64,000 bases of DNA from Roseiterribacter gracilis (GTDB lineage Bacteria; Pseudomonadota; Alphaproteobacteria; BOG-932; Roseiterribacteraceae): positions 1,612,001 to 1,676,000 of the forward strand of contig BOPV01000001.1 of assembly GCA_018332375.1 (NCBI GenBank), in the 5' to 3' direction. A program made the position numbers and the translations under genes. Shown one piece after another: positions 17,143 through 25,510 of this stretch (position 1 is the first letter of the stretch; each line of letters begins with the position of its first letter). The notes below the pieces were generated by a model. It had not been told where the DNA came from. It saw nothing but the letters and a program-made list of their open reading frames with translations, and ran no database searches.

Positions 17143-17242
17143 GTCATCCCCGCGAAGGCGGGGATCCATCGGGACGCGGCTGCGCAACTGCAGGAAAGAA
17201 CTCAGCGGCGGCGCAATGGATCCCTGCTTTCGCAGGGATGAC
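17143..17242. repeat. REP-like repeat: two head-to-head hairpins between convergent genes
   Basis: Left arm 17143-17169 reads GTCATCCCCGCGAAGGCGGG then GATCCAT; its core ATCCCCGC-GAAG-GCGGGGAT is a hairpin. Right arm 17216-17242 is an inverted, slightly diverged copy (core ATCCCTGC-TTTC-GCAGGGAT) ending in ATGAC. The 46-nt middle is unrelated. A second element of the same design is at 25838-25912. It fills the gap between the convergent aldehyde dehydrogenase and DUF2141 genes and could stop transcription from both sides. Such 'VIPAKAGIH'-coding palindromes are widespread in Proteobacteria. Confidence 0.85.
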
Positions 17243-17243
17243 A

Positions 17244-17663
17244 TTAGTCGAAAATCGAATTGCGCAGACGCAGGCTGATCTCGGTCGTGGGCTCGCGCAC
17301 GTCGATCGCGCTGTCGGCATAGTGCGGTTTGCCGCGCAGCGGCGGGTTGTTCGAAAAGCCGAACCCTTCCTGCGGCAAGCCGAGGAAATTCTGGTCGAAC
17401 GCTTCATTGTCGTTTTCGTCGTGAAACGCCTGCACCGCCCAGCGTCCAGCCGGCACGCCATGCACGATGACGCGCGTGACGCCTTCGCGTGCATCAGCGA
17501 CGCCGTCATAGGCGCAGCCCTCGCCGCCGAAATGCGCTTCGTCGCAGACCGACAAGCGCACATGGCCGCGCGACGAACGCACGTTGGTGACGTCGACGAC
17601 GAGATCGGCTGCCGACGCCGTGCTGGAAACCAGCAGCGCCAGCAGCAGCACGGCGCGTTTCAC
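17244..17663 (-). CDS. DUF2141-family exported protein
   Basis: 139 residues from a GTG at 17663 that overlaps the hisN stop (GTGA); starting further upstream would lose the signal peptide. Residues 1-19 are a signal peptide (KRAVLLLALLVSSTASA), followed by 'DLVVDVTNVRSSRGHVRLSV'. The family pattern continues with 'GRWAVQAFHDENDNEAFDQN', a DUF2141 signature. Known: DUF2141 proteins are small secreted beta-sandwich proteins of unknown function. It is the third gene of a cytochrome c-hisN-DUF2141 run. Two cysteines (in 'VCDE' and 'GCAYD') could form a periplasmic disulfide. Confidence 0.82.
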   Translation of the reverse strand: MKRAVLLLALLVSSTASAADLVVDVTNVRSSRGHVRLSVCDEAHFGGEGCAYDGVADAREGVTRVIVHGVPAGRWAVQAFHDENDNEAFDQNFLGLPQEGFGFSNNPPLRGKPHYADSAIDVREPTTEISLRLRNSIFD

Positions 17664-18439
17664 CCGCGCAGCAACCGCAGCGCCGGTTCGTGCAGGCGCG
17701 GATCGCCGACGCACAGCGCGACGCCTTCGCTTTTGCGATTCAGCTTGGTCCCGTTCCAGTCGGTGACGAGACCGCCGGCGCCTTCGACGATCGGCGCGAA
17801 CGGCGCGAAGTCGTAGAGCTGCATGCCGCATTCGAGCACGACGTCGATCCAGCCGCTCGCCTGCAAGCCGACCATGTAGCCGTCGCCGCCCCAGGTCTCG
17901 TAGCGGCACGCATCGCCGAGGCGGCGAAACGCAGCAGCGCGCGCAACGTCGCGTGGCAGCATCGTCGAGCTGAAGATTGCGTCGGACAGGTTGGCGCAGC
18001 TCCGCGTCTGCACCTTCGCACCGTTATGCGTGGTGCCGACACCGGCAGCGCCGATCCAACGATCCTGCACGATCGGCTGGTCGATCACGCCGAGCAGCGG
18101 CGTGCCGTCCTCGTCGAGCAGCGACACCAGCACGACGAAATTGGGACGACCGGTGAGAAAGGCTTTGGTGCCGTCGATCGGGTCGAGCACCCAGGTCAGC
18201 CCGCTCGATCCTTCGCTGGCGCCTTCTTCTTCGCCGAAGACGCCGTCCATCGGACGTTCGCGCAGCAGGATCGCGCGCATGGCCGCTTCGGCTTCGCGGT
18301 CAGCGATGCTGACCGGAGTCGAATCGGCCTTGGCTTCGGCGACGACTGGTTTGCGGAAATGGCGACGGGCGGCTGCACCGGCCGCGGTCGCGAGACGGTC
18401 GGCGACCTCGAGCAGCGGCCCAAGGTCGACCGACGTCAC
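17660..18439 (-). CDS. hisN: Histidinol-phosphatase, inositol-monophosphatase family (HisN)
   Basis: 259 residues from a GTG. The metal-binding motifs of the family are clear: 'FGEEEG' near residue 68, 'WVLDPIDGTKAFLTGRPNF' near 83-101, and the third Asp in 'LQLYDFAPFAPIVEGAGG' near 209. 'GTKAFLTG' plus 'WGGDGYM' fits the histidinol-phosphatase branch common in Alphaproteobacteria rather than SuhB. Known: hydrolyses L-histidinol phosphate to histidinol in histidine synthesis, using Mg2+, in the cytosol. It sits 2 nt after the cytochrome c gene and overlaps the DUF2141 gene by 4 nt. A general sugar- or inositol-phosphatase role is the alternative. Confidence 0.85.
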   Translation of the reverse strand: MTSVDLGPLLEVADRLATAAGAAARRHFRKPVVAEAKADSTPVSIADREAEAAMRAILLRERPMDGVFGEEEGASEGSSGLTWVLDPIDGTKAFLTGRPNFVVLVSLLDEDGTPLLGVIDQPIVQDRWIGAAGVGTTHNGAKVQTRSCANLSDAIFSSTMLPRDVARAAAFRRLGDACRYETWGGDGYMVGLQASGWIDVVLECGMQLYDFAPFAPIVEGAGGLVTDWNGTKLNRKSEGVALCVGDPRLHEPALRLLRG

Positions 18440-18441
18440 GA

Positions 18442-19026
18442 TTACTGCTTCGGCGCGGGAGCGGCGTCGGCTTTGACGGGCGTCGCACCAGCAGCAGGCA
18501 GCGCCTGCGGCTTGTCGCTCTGCGCGTTCAGCCAGGCCAGCAGGTCAGCACGGTCCTGCGTCTTCTTGATGCCCGCGAAGCCCATCTTGGTGCCCGGGAT
18601 CGCAGCCGCCGGCTTGAAGATGAATTCGTTGAGCGCGGCGAAGTCCCAGGTCTTGTCCTTCTTGCCGGCCATGCCCGCCGAATAGGCGAAGCCATCGGCA
18701 TGGGCGTGATGGTTGCCGACGACGCCCCAGAGATTCGGGCCGACGCGATTCGGGCCGCCCTTCTCGAACGTGTGGCAGGACTTGCACTGGCCGGCGACTT
18801 TTTCGCCGTTGGCCAGGTTGGCCGCAGCGAGCAGCGGCTCGACCGGCTCGAGCGCGGAACCACCACCAGCGGCACCCGTGCCGCCAGCGACGATTTCGAC
18901 GCCTTCGATCGGATAGGCGGCCTGCGCAAGCTGATGCGGCTCGACCAGCATTTCAGCGGCGATGCCGCTGACCATGCCGAGAATGCCAGCGCAAAGGATG
19001 GCGGCGAAGATTTTGTTGAATTCCAT
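18442..19026 (-). CDS. Membrane-anchored c-type cytochrome (CycM-like)
   Basis: 194 residues. An uncleaved-looking N-terminal hydrophobic helix ('IFAAILCAGILGMVSGIAAE') is followed by an Ala/Gly linker and one class I cytochrome domain: haem motif CKSCH with 'GQCKSCHTFEKGGPNRVGPN', and the Met ligand most likely in 'GTKMGFAGIKK'. The C-terminus is a Pro/Ala/Lys-rich tail. Known: this membrane cytochrome (cytochrome c552/CycM) passes electrons from the bc1 complex to the aa3 oxidase in Alphaproteobacteria. It is divergent from kdsB-pheA, a gene order conserved in that class. The 159-nt gap 19027-19185 must hold both promoters; I see a TTGACC at 19149 but no confident -10. Confidence 0.9.
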   Translation of the reverse strand: MEFNKIFAAILCAGILGMVSGIAAEMLVEPHQLAQAAYPIEGVEIVAGGTGAAGGGSALEPVEPLLAAANLANGEKVAGQCKSCHTFEKGGPNRVGPNLWGVVGNHHAHADGFAYSAGMAGKKDKTWDFAALNEFIFKPAAAIPGTKMGFAGIKKTQDRADLLAWLNAQSDKPQALPAAGATPVKADAAPAPKQ

Positions 19027-19185
19027 GGACGTACCCGGTCGGCCGTTCTGGGCGGAGGAGCCTCGTATAGCGAAGGCTTCTTAGCCGACGAAGTGGTTTT
19101 CCAGCAAATCGCCGCCTGACCTGGGGTCGCAATGTCGCAGCGTACCGCTTGACCGCGGGCTGCCCGACCTGCACCCACCGTTCCC

Positions 19186-19929
19186 GTGACTCCGAAAAAC
19201 CCCATCACCCTGATCCCGGCGCGGCTCGCATCGACCCGCCTGCCCGACAAGCCGCTCGCCGACATCGCGGGCAAGCCGATGATCGTCCGCGTCTGGGAAC
19301 GTGCCGTCGCGGCCAAGATCGGAAGAGTGGTCGTCGCGGCAGAAGACGCCGCGATCTGCGATGCGGTGATCGCCGCGGGCGGCGAAGCGGTGCTGACCGG
19401 CGCGCATCATCAATCGGGCTCCGACCGGATCGCCGAAGCGCTGGCCGCGCTCGATCCCGACGGAACGCACGATGCGGTGATCAACGTGCAGGGCGATCTG
19501 CCCACATTGGATCCGGCGCTGGTACGCGCCGCACTTTCGTTGCTCGACGATGCAGCGGTCGATATCGGCACGCTCGCGGCCGAGATCACCGAGTTGCACG
19601 AGAAATACGATCCCAACGTCGTCAAAGCGGTGGTCGAACGCGCCCGCGGCGCTGCACGCGGACGCGCGCTGTATTTCTCGCGCGCAGCGGCACCGACCGG
19701 CGAAGGACCGTTGCTGCATCATATTGGCTTGTATGCGTATCGGCGCGATGCGCTGACAAGATTTGTCGCGCATGCTCCTGCGGAGCTTGAGCGCGCCGAG
19801 AAGCTGGAACAGCTACGCGCGCTGGTGATGGGCATGCGGATCGACGTTGCGATTGTCGACACGGTGCCGCTGGGTGTGGATACGGCCGCCGATCTGGAAC
19901 GCGCGCGCCGCCTGTGGAGCGAAGCATGA
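19186..19929 (+). CDS. kdsB: 3-deoxy-manno-octulosonate cytidylyltransferase (KdsB)
   Basis: 247 residues from a GTG. The nucleotidyltransferase start '[20 protein letters not shown]' is the KdsB signature, followed by 'GSDRIAEAL', 'VINVQGDLP' (metal-binding Asp) and '[13 protein letters not shown]'. Known: activates KDO as CMP-KDO for the lipopolysaccharide core, so the organism makes LPS. Its TGA overlaps the pheA ATG (ATGA at 19926-19929), indicating coupled translation. Full length. Confidence 0.95.
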   Translation: MTPKNPITLIPARLASTRLPDKPLADIAGKPMIVRVWERAVAAKIGRVVVAAEDAAICDAVIAAGGEAVLTGAHHQSGSDRIAEALAALDPDGTHDAVINVQGDLPTLDPALVRAALSLLDDAAVDIGTLAAEITELHEKYDPNVVKAVVERARGAARGRALYFSRAAAPTGEGPLLHHIGLYAYRRDALTRFVAHAPAELERAEKLEQLRALVMGMRIDVAIVDTVPLGVDTAADLERARRLWSEA

Positions 19930-20786
19930 GCAACATCGTCGCCTATCAAGGCGAACCGGGCGCCAATTCCGACCTTGCCTGCCGCAAGGTTTTGCCGGGC
20001 TGGACCACGCTTCCCTGCGCGTCGTTCGAAGAAGCCTTTGCCGCTGTCGCCGAAGGCCGCGCGCAACGGGCGATGATTCCGGTCGAGAACTCGATCGCAG
20101 GCCGCGTCGCCGACGTGCATCACCTGCTGCCGCGCGGCGGGCTGCACATTATCGGCGAACATTTCCAGGCGGTGCATCACTGCATTCTGGGTTTGCCCGG
20201 CACCAAGCTTAGCGAGCTGCGCGAAGTGCACTCCCACGTGCAGGCACTTGGCCAATGCCGCGAGACGTTGCGCAAGCTGGGCGTGAAGCCGGTCGTGCAT
20301 GCCGACACGGCGGGTGCGGCCGCCGACGTCGCCAAGCGCGGCGACAAGACGATCGGCGCGATTGCCAGCGAGCTCGCCGCCGAGATTTACGGGCTCGATA
20401 TTCTGCAAAAGAACGCCGAGGACGTGGCGCACAACACGACGCGCTTTCTCGTCATGCAGGTCGATCCCGCCGCGCAGCCGCCCCTACCATCTGCGGGGGG
20501 CGACGCGGTAATGACCAGTTTTCTGTTTCGCGTGCGATCGATTCCGGCAGCGCTCTACAAGGCGCTGGGCGGCTTCGCCACCAACGGCGTCAACCTGGTG
20601 AAGCTGGAAAGCTACATGGTCGACGGCAAGTTTCAGGCGGCGCAATTCTATGTCGACGCCGAAGGCCATCCCAACGAACGCAACTTCGCGCTGGCGCTGG
20701 ATGAGCTGCGCTTCTTCGCCGAAGAAGTGAAAGTGCTGGGGACGTATCCGGCCTCGCCATTCCGTCGCAGCGAAAGCCAACGCTGA
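19926..20786 (+). CDS. pheA: Prephenate dehydratase (PheA, monofunctional)
   Basis: 286 residues from the ATG overlapping kdsB. The catalytic domain starts '[18 protein letters not shown]', continues with '[20 protein letters not shown]' and ends with the TRF motif in '[10 protein letters not shown]'. The last ~85 residues are an ACT regulatory domain ('[18 protein letters not shown]'). Known: decarboxylates and dehydrates prephenate to phenylpyruvate in phenylalanine synthesis and is feedback-inhibited by phenylalanine through the ACT domain. No chorismate mutase domain is fused. The stop shares one base with the next ATG (TGATG). Confidence 0.95.
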   Translation: MSNIVAYQGEPGANSDLACRKVLPGWTTLPCASFEEAFAAVAEGRAQRAMIPVENSIAGRVADVHHLLPRGGLHIIGEHFQAVHHCILGLPGTKLSELREVHSHVQALGQCRETLRKLGVKPVVHADTAGAAADVAKRGDKTIGAIASELAAEIYGLDILQKNAEDVAHNTTRFLVMQVDPAAQPPLPSAGGDAVMTSFLFRVRSIPAALYKALGGFATNGVNLVKLESYMVDGKFQAAQFYVDAEGHPNERNFALALDELRFFAEEVKVLGTYPASPFRRSESQR

Positions 20787-21385
20787 TGCGGCGAACTTCT
20801 TTGCTTACGACCGCAGTCTTGTCGCTGCTTGCGGCCAGCGCCGCTGCCGAACCAAGCAAAGACGCCACGATGCTCGACACGATGAACATGATGACCGTGT
20901 TTCGCGGCGCCTGTGTGAACTCGATGAACGATGAGGCCAAGGCGGCTGACATCGCGAGCAAGTTGCAGTTGAAGGTCGCGGGCCCGGAAGCGCGCAAGCT
21001 CATGTCCGCAAAGGATGGCGATCTTGCTTGGGAGCCTGGCACCGCCATTCGGCTCAAGCTGCCCAGCGGCGAAATGACGGACGGTCGGTACTATCTTTCG
21101 CTGAGCAAGCCGTGGACCTGCCAGGTACGCGCGATGTCCGCCGATGCCGAGCTGATCCGCGAGTCCGTGAAAAAGATTTTCACCGACATGCAGGCGCAGG
21201 CCAAAGATCCCCGCATCGAGCTGAAACCGCGTTTGGACAAAACGCAGGATGTCGGCGGTGCGAAAGTGCGCCAGACCGAATGGGTCTATGGCGGCATCTT
21301 TCTCATCTATGTCTACACGATCGCCGGCTGCCCCCACTGCGCACCGCATATGGTCGGCATAACCTCCATGGCGCCAGCAAAGTAA
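20786..21385 (+). CDS. Exported protein of unknown function
   Basis: 199 residues. I do not recognise a family. Residues 1-21 are a signal peptide ending 'ASAAAEP'. The mature part has six cysteines or fewer, including 'GACVN', 'WTCQV' and a CPHC tetrad in 'TIAGCPHCAPHMVG' near the C-terminus. CPHC is the DsbA active-site sequence, but here it is at the end of the chain with no thioredoxin fold before it, so it may simply be a disulfide. It is read from the same message as pheA (1-nt overlap) and ends 13 nt from the convergent nudC. Confidence 0.65.
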   Translation: MRRTSLLTTAVLSLLAASAAAEPSKDATMLDTMNMMTVFRGACVNSMNDEAKAADIASKLQLKVAGPEARKLMSAKDGDLAWEPGTAIRLKLPSGEMTDGRYYLSLSKPWTCQVRAMSADAELIRESVKKIFTDMQAQAKDPRIELKPRLDKTQDVGGAKVRQTEWVYGGIFLIYVYTIAGCPHCAPHMVGITSMAPAK

Positions 21386-21398
21386 TAGCGCGCTGATT

Positions 21399-22289
21399 TC
21401 AGCCCGCGGCCAACCAGTCATCGACCAGGCGCCGCGCGATCGATAGTGGGTTGGGCAAGCGCATCGGACCGCCCGGCGGCAGATTGCGCAGCGTTTCGCG
21501 ATCGAACCAGCCGCCCTGTTCCAGTTCGACACCGTCGAAATTGAGTTCGGTCGTCGTTGCGCGCGCGGTGAAGCCCAGCATCAGCGACGACGGGAACGGC
21601 CAGGGCTGCGACGAGTGATACTGCACGTCGGTGACGCGCACGCCGGCTTCTTCGAACACTTCGCGCACGACTGTGTCTTCCAGGCTTTCGCCCGGCTCGA
21701 CGAATCCAGCCAGCACCGAATACATGCCTTCGGGCCAGCGCGACTGGCGCGCCAGCAAAATCTTGTCGTTGTGCTCGACCAGCACGATCACCGCCGGATC
21801 CGACCGTGGAAAATGTTCGGTCGCGCACGGTTCATACGTGCACACGCGGCGATGGCCGGCTTCTTCGAACAAAGTCGGATGACCGCAAACGCCGCAGAAC
21901 AAATGCCGCGCGTGCCAAAGAACAAGTCCGCGTGCCATTGCCGCGATCGACGCTTCGTCGGCGGGCAACACATGCCCGACTGCGCGCAATTCCAGAAACG
22001 GATCGGGGGCGAAGCCTTTGGGCGCGTCGTCGTCGTCGCCGATATCGAGCGCGAAAATCGCTTCTTCACCGACCAGCCCAAGAAAGATCGGCTGTTTGCG
22101 CGGCAACGACGGATGATCGGTTGCGAGCAAGCCCAGTCGCGGCGCGCCTTCTTCGCCACGCACCAGGACCTGGCCGCGCCACAACGGCACGACGCGCCCA
22201 TCACCCCAGGCTTGCGCGAGAAAGCCCGCGTCCTGGCGCAGATGCGACGCGCGGTCGAGCGTGGGGTCCGAGAGAAGATTGCGGCGCAT
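21399..22289 (-). CDS. nudC: NAD(+) diphosphatase NudC (Nudix hydrolase)
   Basis: 296 residues. After an N-terminal domain comes a zinc ribbon ('CGVCGHPTLF...CTYEPC'). The Nudix box is 'GFVEPGESLEDTVVREVFEEAG', split here as GFVEPGESLEDTVVREVF plus EEAG, and 'SSQPWPFPSSLML' is the SQPWPFPxS signature that defines NudC. Known: cleaves NAD(H) to NMN(H) and AMP and removes NAD caps from RNA. It lies 56 nt downstream of, and on the same strand as, a RES-domain toxin whose family consumes NAD+. Confidence 0.95.
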   Translation of the reverse strand: MRRNLLSDPTLDRASHLRQDAGFLAQAWGDGRVVPLWRGQVLVRGEEGAPRLGLLATDHPSLPRKQPIFLGLVGEEAIFALDIGDDDDAPKGFAPDPFLELRAVGHVLPADEASIAAMARGLVLWHARHLFCGVCGHPTLFEEAGHRRVCTYEPCATEHFPRSDPAVIVLVEHNDKILLARQSRWPEGMYSVLAGFVEPGESLEDTVVREVFEEAGVRVTDVQYHSSQPWPFPSSLMLGFTARATTTELNFDGVELEQGGWFDRETLRNLPPGGPMRLPNPLSIARRLVDDWLAAG

Positions 22290-22345
22290 GGGAGTATTTT
22301 GCGGTTGGAGAAGTCAGTCGCCGTTCAAAATGCGACCAAACAAAT

Positions 22346-23077
22346 TCATAGAGAAAGCGAATGCCACGTCTCGTCCTGCGGGTCGAACCATCGTGCGACA
22401 TGGCTGCCGTTCCATTCATACACGAGGTGTCGCTCCTGGGTTGGAATGCCGGGAACGTCGGGCCAGAACAAGGCGACGCAATCGCCGCCGGGCCGCCGTA
22501 CGCTGGGATAGACGAACCCGTCGCAGTGATCGGCGCGGCGCGACCGGCCGAATGCCTGGCTGACGCGCCAATCGTCTGGATCGAACAGCGCCGCGTAGGC
22601 GCTGTCGCGCAAATCCTCCAACGTCGCGTCCAGCTTGCCAACCAAAACGCGCATGGTCGCGCGCGTCACCGGCTCGCGCGTTGCGGCGAAGAAACGGCCG
22701 AGATGAAAGGCTGTCTCGGTCACCGCTGTGAGCAGATCTTTGGCCGCGTAATAGACGCCGAAACTACCGTCGCCGAAGCGCGAACCGGCCGCGTTGACGT
22801 GGCAGAACGGCGCCATCACCCAGGACGCGCCCGGCCCCGCAACGCGACGTTCGGGCGGCACCAGTGCGATTTCGCCCCAGGCTTCGCGCGCACGCGGATT
22901 GGTGCGCGTTTCGAGCCGCGCCAGCAGCTCCCAATCTTTGGGATCGGCGATGCGTTCGAACAAATCGACGGGCGGAAAACGCGACGGGATGATGCGATGC
23001 GCGCGACTCCAACGGATACGCGTGCGCGGCGGAACCGGAAGTTCGGTGCGCGCCGCTGCCGCCTTGCTCACGACCAT
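22346..23077 (-). CDS. RES-domain toxin (NAD+-consuming), type II toxin-antitoxin
   Basis: 243 residues from the ATG at 23077, which overlaps the antitoxin gene by 10 nt; a GTG at 23071 would give a GTGA overlap instead. The RES signature is present: 'SRFGDGSFGVYYAAKDLLTA' followed by 'VTETAFH', with the conserved Arg, Tyr and Glu, and a later 'YPSVRRPGGDCVALF' near the end (the Ser/Asn-type position). Known: RES toxins of RES-Xre systems (MbcT, Res) degrade NAD+ by phosphorolysis or hydrolysis and are neutralised by an Xre/DUF2384 antitoxin encoded just upstream, as here. The gene is intact. The nearby nudC, also an NAD hydrolase, makes an unusual neighbour. Confidence 0.87.
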   Translation of the reverse strand: MVVSKAAAARTELPVPPRTRIRWSRAHRIIPSRFPPVDLFERIADPKDWELLARLETRTNPRAREAWGEIALVPPERRVAGPGASWVMAPFCHVNAAGSRFGDGSFGVYYAAKDLLTAVTETAFHLGRFFAATREPVTRATMRVLVGKLDATLEDLRDSAYAALFDPDDWRVSQAFGRSRRADHCDGFVYPSVRRPGGDCVALFWPDVPGIPTQERHLVYEWNGSHVARWFDPQDETWHSLSL

Positions 23078-23472
23078 CCGCCGCGCACTGCGTCGAGACG
23101 CGCGCGCACGGCGGCTAGATCGGCAACATCGCCCGCAAGCATGTGATCGAGCGCCGAACGCCCGCCGAACGCGTCGTTGGCGCGATGCACCCAGCCGTCG
23201 GCCTGCGACGGGTCGGTGAAAATAATCTGCAGCGCTTTGTGGATGCCCAGCAGCCACGACAGGCGCCGCACCACGTCGAACGGCACCGCGCCGATCTTGC
23301 CGCCGCGCCAATTGTAGAAGGTCGAGCGCGACGGACGGCCCAACAGCACGCGCTGCTGCTCGACGTCGAGCTTCCACAGCTCGAACAGGCGGAATACGGC
23401 GCGGAAGCCGGCCGCGATTTCAGCCGCTTCGGGCGCCGGGTCGGGATTCGGGGCGGGTTTCAGGTTCGCCAT
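23068..23472 (-). CDS. Xre/MbcA/ParS-type antitoxin (DUF2384) of the RES-Xre pair
   Basis: 134 residues from the ATG at 23472 (a further start 16 codons upstream is possible but poorly placed). Residues ~30-80 hold a divergent helix-turn-helix ('GRPSRSTFYNWRGGKIG'). The C-terminal 'ANDAFGGRSALDHMLAGDVA' is the toxin-binding DUF2384 signature. Known: such antitoxins block the RES active site with their C-terminus and repress their own operon. First gene of an antitoxin-toxin-nudC run. The sequence just upstream contains a near-duplicated TATGGAC/ATATGGACA (about 23482-23488 and 23509-23517) that could be the operator. Confidence 0.85.
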   Translation of the reverse strand: MANLKPAPNPDPAPEAAEIAAGFRAVFRLFELWKLDVEQQRVLLGRPSRSTFYNWRGGKIGAVPFDVVRRLSWLLGIHKALQIIFTDPSQADGWVHRANDAFGGRSALDHMLAGDVADLAAVRARLDAVRGGWS

Positions 23473-23587
23473 TGGCCAAATATGGACGATCAAGTCGATT
23501 TTGTCCAGATATGGACACAACGCCCAGAGCCCCTGCGCGTTCCGAGGTGGGCTTGCCCCAAGCCTCTGCGATCCTGATATTGCCGGC

Positions 23588-23684
23588 GGAAGGTTGGCGG
23601 TGGGCGGATCCCTCGCGAACCCGGTCAGGTCCGAAAGGAAGCAGCCGTACCGAGATTCGGTTCGGGTCGCCGATCCAGCCTTCC
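23588..23684 (+). ncRNA. ffs: Signal recognition particle RNA, small bacterial (4.5S) type
   Basis: The conserved SRP hairpin GGTCAGGTCCGAAAGGAAGC (then AGCC) is at about 23623-23644, with a GAAA tetraloop in place of the common GGAA. The ends close as a long stem: GGAAGGTTGG at 23588-23597 pairs with CCAGCCTTCC at 23675-23684 (one G-U), with further pairing inside. Length about 97 nt, typical for 4.5S RNA. In many Alphaproteobacteria this gene lies just before dnaX, as here. It binds Ffh (M domain) to target membrane proteins. Exact ends are estimated. Confidence 0.92.
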
Positions 23685-23728
23685 ACCTCTGCTTTCATCC
23701 GATCCTCTGGCCGATCCGGAAACGTATT

Positions 23729-25510
23729 TTGTCCCTCGATCTCGGCGCGGGCGCGACGCCCTCCTCTGCGACGGAAGAGAACGCAAAAGCGTACCGGGTT
23801 CTTGCGCGCAAATACCGGCCTTCGACATTCGCCGAATTGATCGGTCAGGACGCGCTGGTCCGCACGCTGACCAACGCCTTCGCGCAAAACCGCATCGCGC
23901 ATGCCTTCATGCTGACCGGCGTACGCGGCGTCGGCAAAACCACCACCGCACGTATCGTCGCCCGGGCGCTGAATTGCATCGGGCCTGATGGCACCGGCGG
24001 CCCCACCATTCAGCCCTGCGGCGTGTGCGAGCCGTGCCGCGCGATTGCCGCCGACCGTCATGTCGACGTGATCGAGATGGACGCGGCCAGCCGCACCGGC
24101 GTCGACGACGTGCGCGAGTTGATCGACGGGGTGCGCTACGCCCCGGCCAGCGCGCGCTACAAAGTCTATATCGTCGACGAAGTGCACATGCTGTCGAAGC
24201 AAGCGTTCAACGCGCTGCTGAAGACCTTGGAAGAACCGCCGCCGCACGTGAAGTTCGTCTTCGCGACGACGGAAATCCGCAAAGTGCCGGTGACGGTCCT
24301 GTCGCGCTGCCAACGGTTCGATCTGCGCCGCGTCGACGGCAGCGTGCTGACCAAACACTTCGCCGGCATCGCGCAACAAGAAAACGCCGAGATCGACAGC
24401 GAAGCGCTGGATCTGATCGCGCGCGCCGCCGACGGTTCGGTGCGCGACGGCCTGTCCCTGCTCGACCAGGCGATTTCGCGTGGCGCCGGCAAAGTCGACG
24501 TCGCCCAAGTGCGCGACATGCTTGGCCTCGCCGATCGCGCCATCGTCATCGACCTGTTCGAAGCAACCATGCGCGGCGACGCGCAGGCCGCGCTCGACAT
24601 TTCCCAGTCACTGCATGCAGCCGGTGCCGATCCCAGCGTCGTGTTGCAGGACCTGCTGGAATTCACCCATCTGCTGACGCGTCTCAAATTGACGCCCGGC
24701 ACGGCTGGCGCTGGCCTGGGCGAAAGCGAACGCGTGCGCGGCGGTGCGCTGGCCGACAAATTGTCGATGCCAATTCTGACCCGCGCCTGGCAGTTGCTGC
24801 TCAAAGGTCTGGGCGAAGTGCAGCAGGCACCGACGCCACAAGCGGCATTTGAAATGGTGCTGCTGCGTCTGGTCTTCGCCGCCGATCTGCCGACGCCCGG
24901 CGATCTGGTGCGCCAACTGACCGAGCAGAACGCAGGCAACGCACCCGCGCCGCGCGGCAATGGTGGTGGTGGCGGCGTCGTGTTGGGCGGCGGTGCAACC
25001 GCAGTCGCGCGCGCCGAACCGCTTGCGCAACCGATGTTGAGCGCGGAACCGCAAGCCTACGCAGCCGAACCCCAAGCGCTCGAAAAGATGCCGGCCGATT
25101 GGCGCGCCGCGGTCGAGCTGTTTGCGAAATATCGCCAAGGCCAGCTCAACTACCATCTCGCCACCAACGCAAAGCTGGTGCGGTTCGAAGCTGGCCGGAT
25201 CGAATTGAACGTCTTGCCGGCGGCACCGCGCGATCTCGCGAGCCGCGTTGGTTCGATGCTCAGCGAATGGACCGGCACGCGCTGGATGGTGACGATCAGT
25301 TCGGCACCGGGCGAAGCCAGCCTGTCGGAACAAGACGCGGCCAAAGAATCGGCGGCGCTGCAAGAAGCCAAGGTGCATCCGACCGTGGCGAAATTGCTGG
25401 CCACCTTTCCCGGCGCCAAGATCGTCGAGATCCGCGATCTCGCCGCCGAAGCCAACCAAGACACAGCAACGACGACACCGACCGACGAGGATCCGGAGCA
25501 GAGCGAATGA
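23729..25510 (+). CDS. dnaX: DNA polymerase III subunit tau (DnaX)
   Basis: 593 residues from a TTG at 23729 with GGA 8 nt upstream. The frame stays open further 5', but that part is the SRP RNA gene, and no ATG or GTG lies between. The AAA+ clamp-loader core has 'LARKYRPSTFAELIGQDALV', Walker A 'GVRGVGKTTTAR', the zinc-binding 'CGVCEPC', Walker B 'DEVHML' and sensor 1 'ATTEIRKVPVTVLSRCQRF'. A Gly-rich linker near residue 410 leads to the tau-specific C-terminal domain. Known: assembles the clamp loader and holds the replicase together. The stop overlaps the ybaB ATG. Confidence 0.95.
   Translation: MSLDLGAGATPSSATEENAKAYRVLARKYRPSTFAELIGQDALVRTLTNAFAQNRIAHAFMLTGVRGVGKTTTARIVARALNCIGPDGTGGPTIQPCGVCEPCRAIAADRHVDVIEMDAASRTGVDDVRELIDGVRYAPASARYKVYIVDEVHMLSKQAFNALLKTLEEPPPHVKFVFATTEIRKVPVTVLSRCQRFDLRRVDGSVLTKHFAGIAQQENAEIDSEALDLIARAADGSVRDGLSLLDQAISRGAGKVDVAQVRDMLGLADRAIVIDLFEATMRGDAQAALDISQSLHAAGADPSVVLQDLLEFTHLLTRLKLTPGTAGAGLGESERVRGGALADKLSMPILTRAWQLLLKGLGEVQQAPTPQAAFEMVLLRLVFAADLPTPGDLVRQLTEQNAGNAPAPRGNGGGGGVVLGGGATAVARAEPLAQPMLSAEPQAYAAEPQALEKMPADWRAAVELFAKYRQGQLNYHLATNAKLVRFEAGRIELNVLPAAPRDLASRVGSMLSEWTGTRWMVTISSAPGEASLSEQDAAKESAALQEAKVHPTVAKLLATFPGAKIVEIRDLAAEANQDTATTTPTDEDPEQSE

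Noticed and set aside
15588..17147. 519-codon frame opposite the aldehyde dehydrogenase
   Set aside because: Antisense shadow; the plus-strand frame has all ALDH motifs, and the shadow has none and runs into the repeat.
23501..23728. N-terminal extension of DnaX
   Set aside because: The stretch is the SRP RNA gene and its flank; the DnaX family begins at the YRVLARKYRP block.
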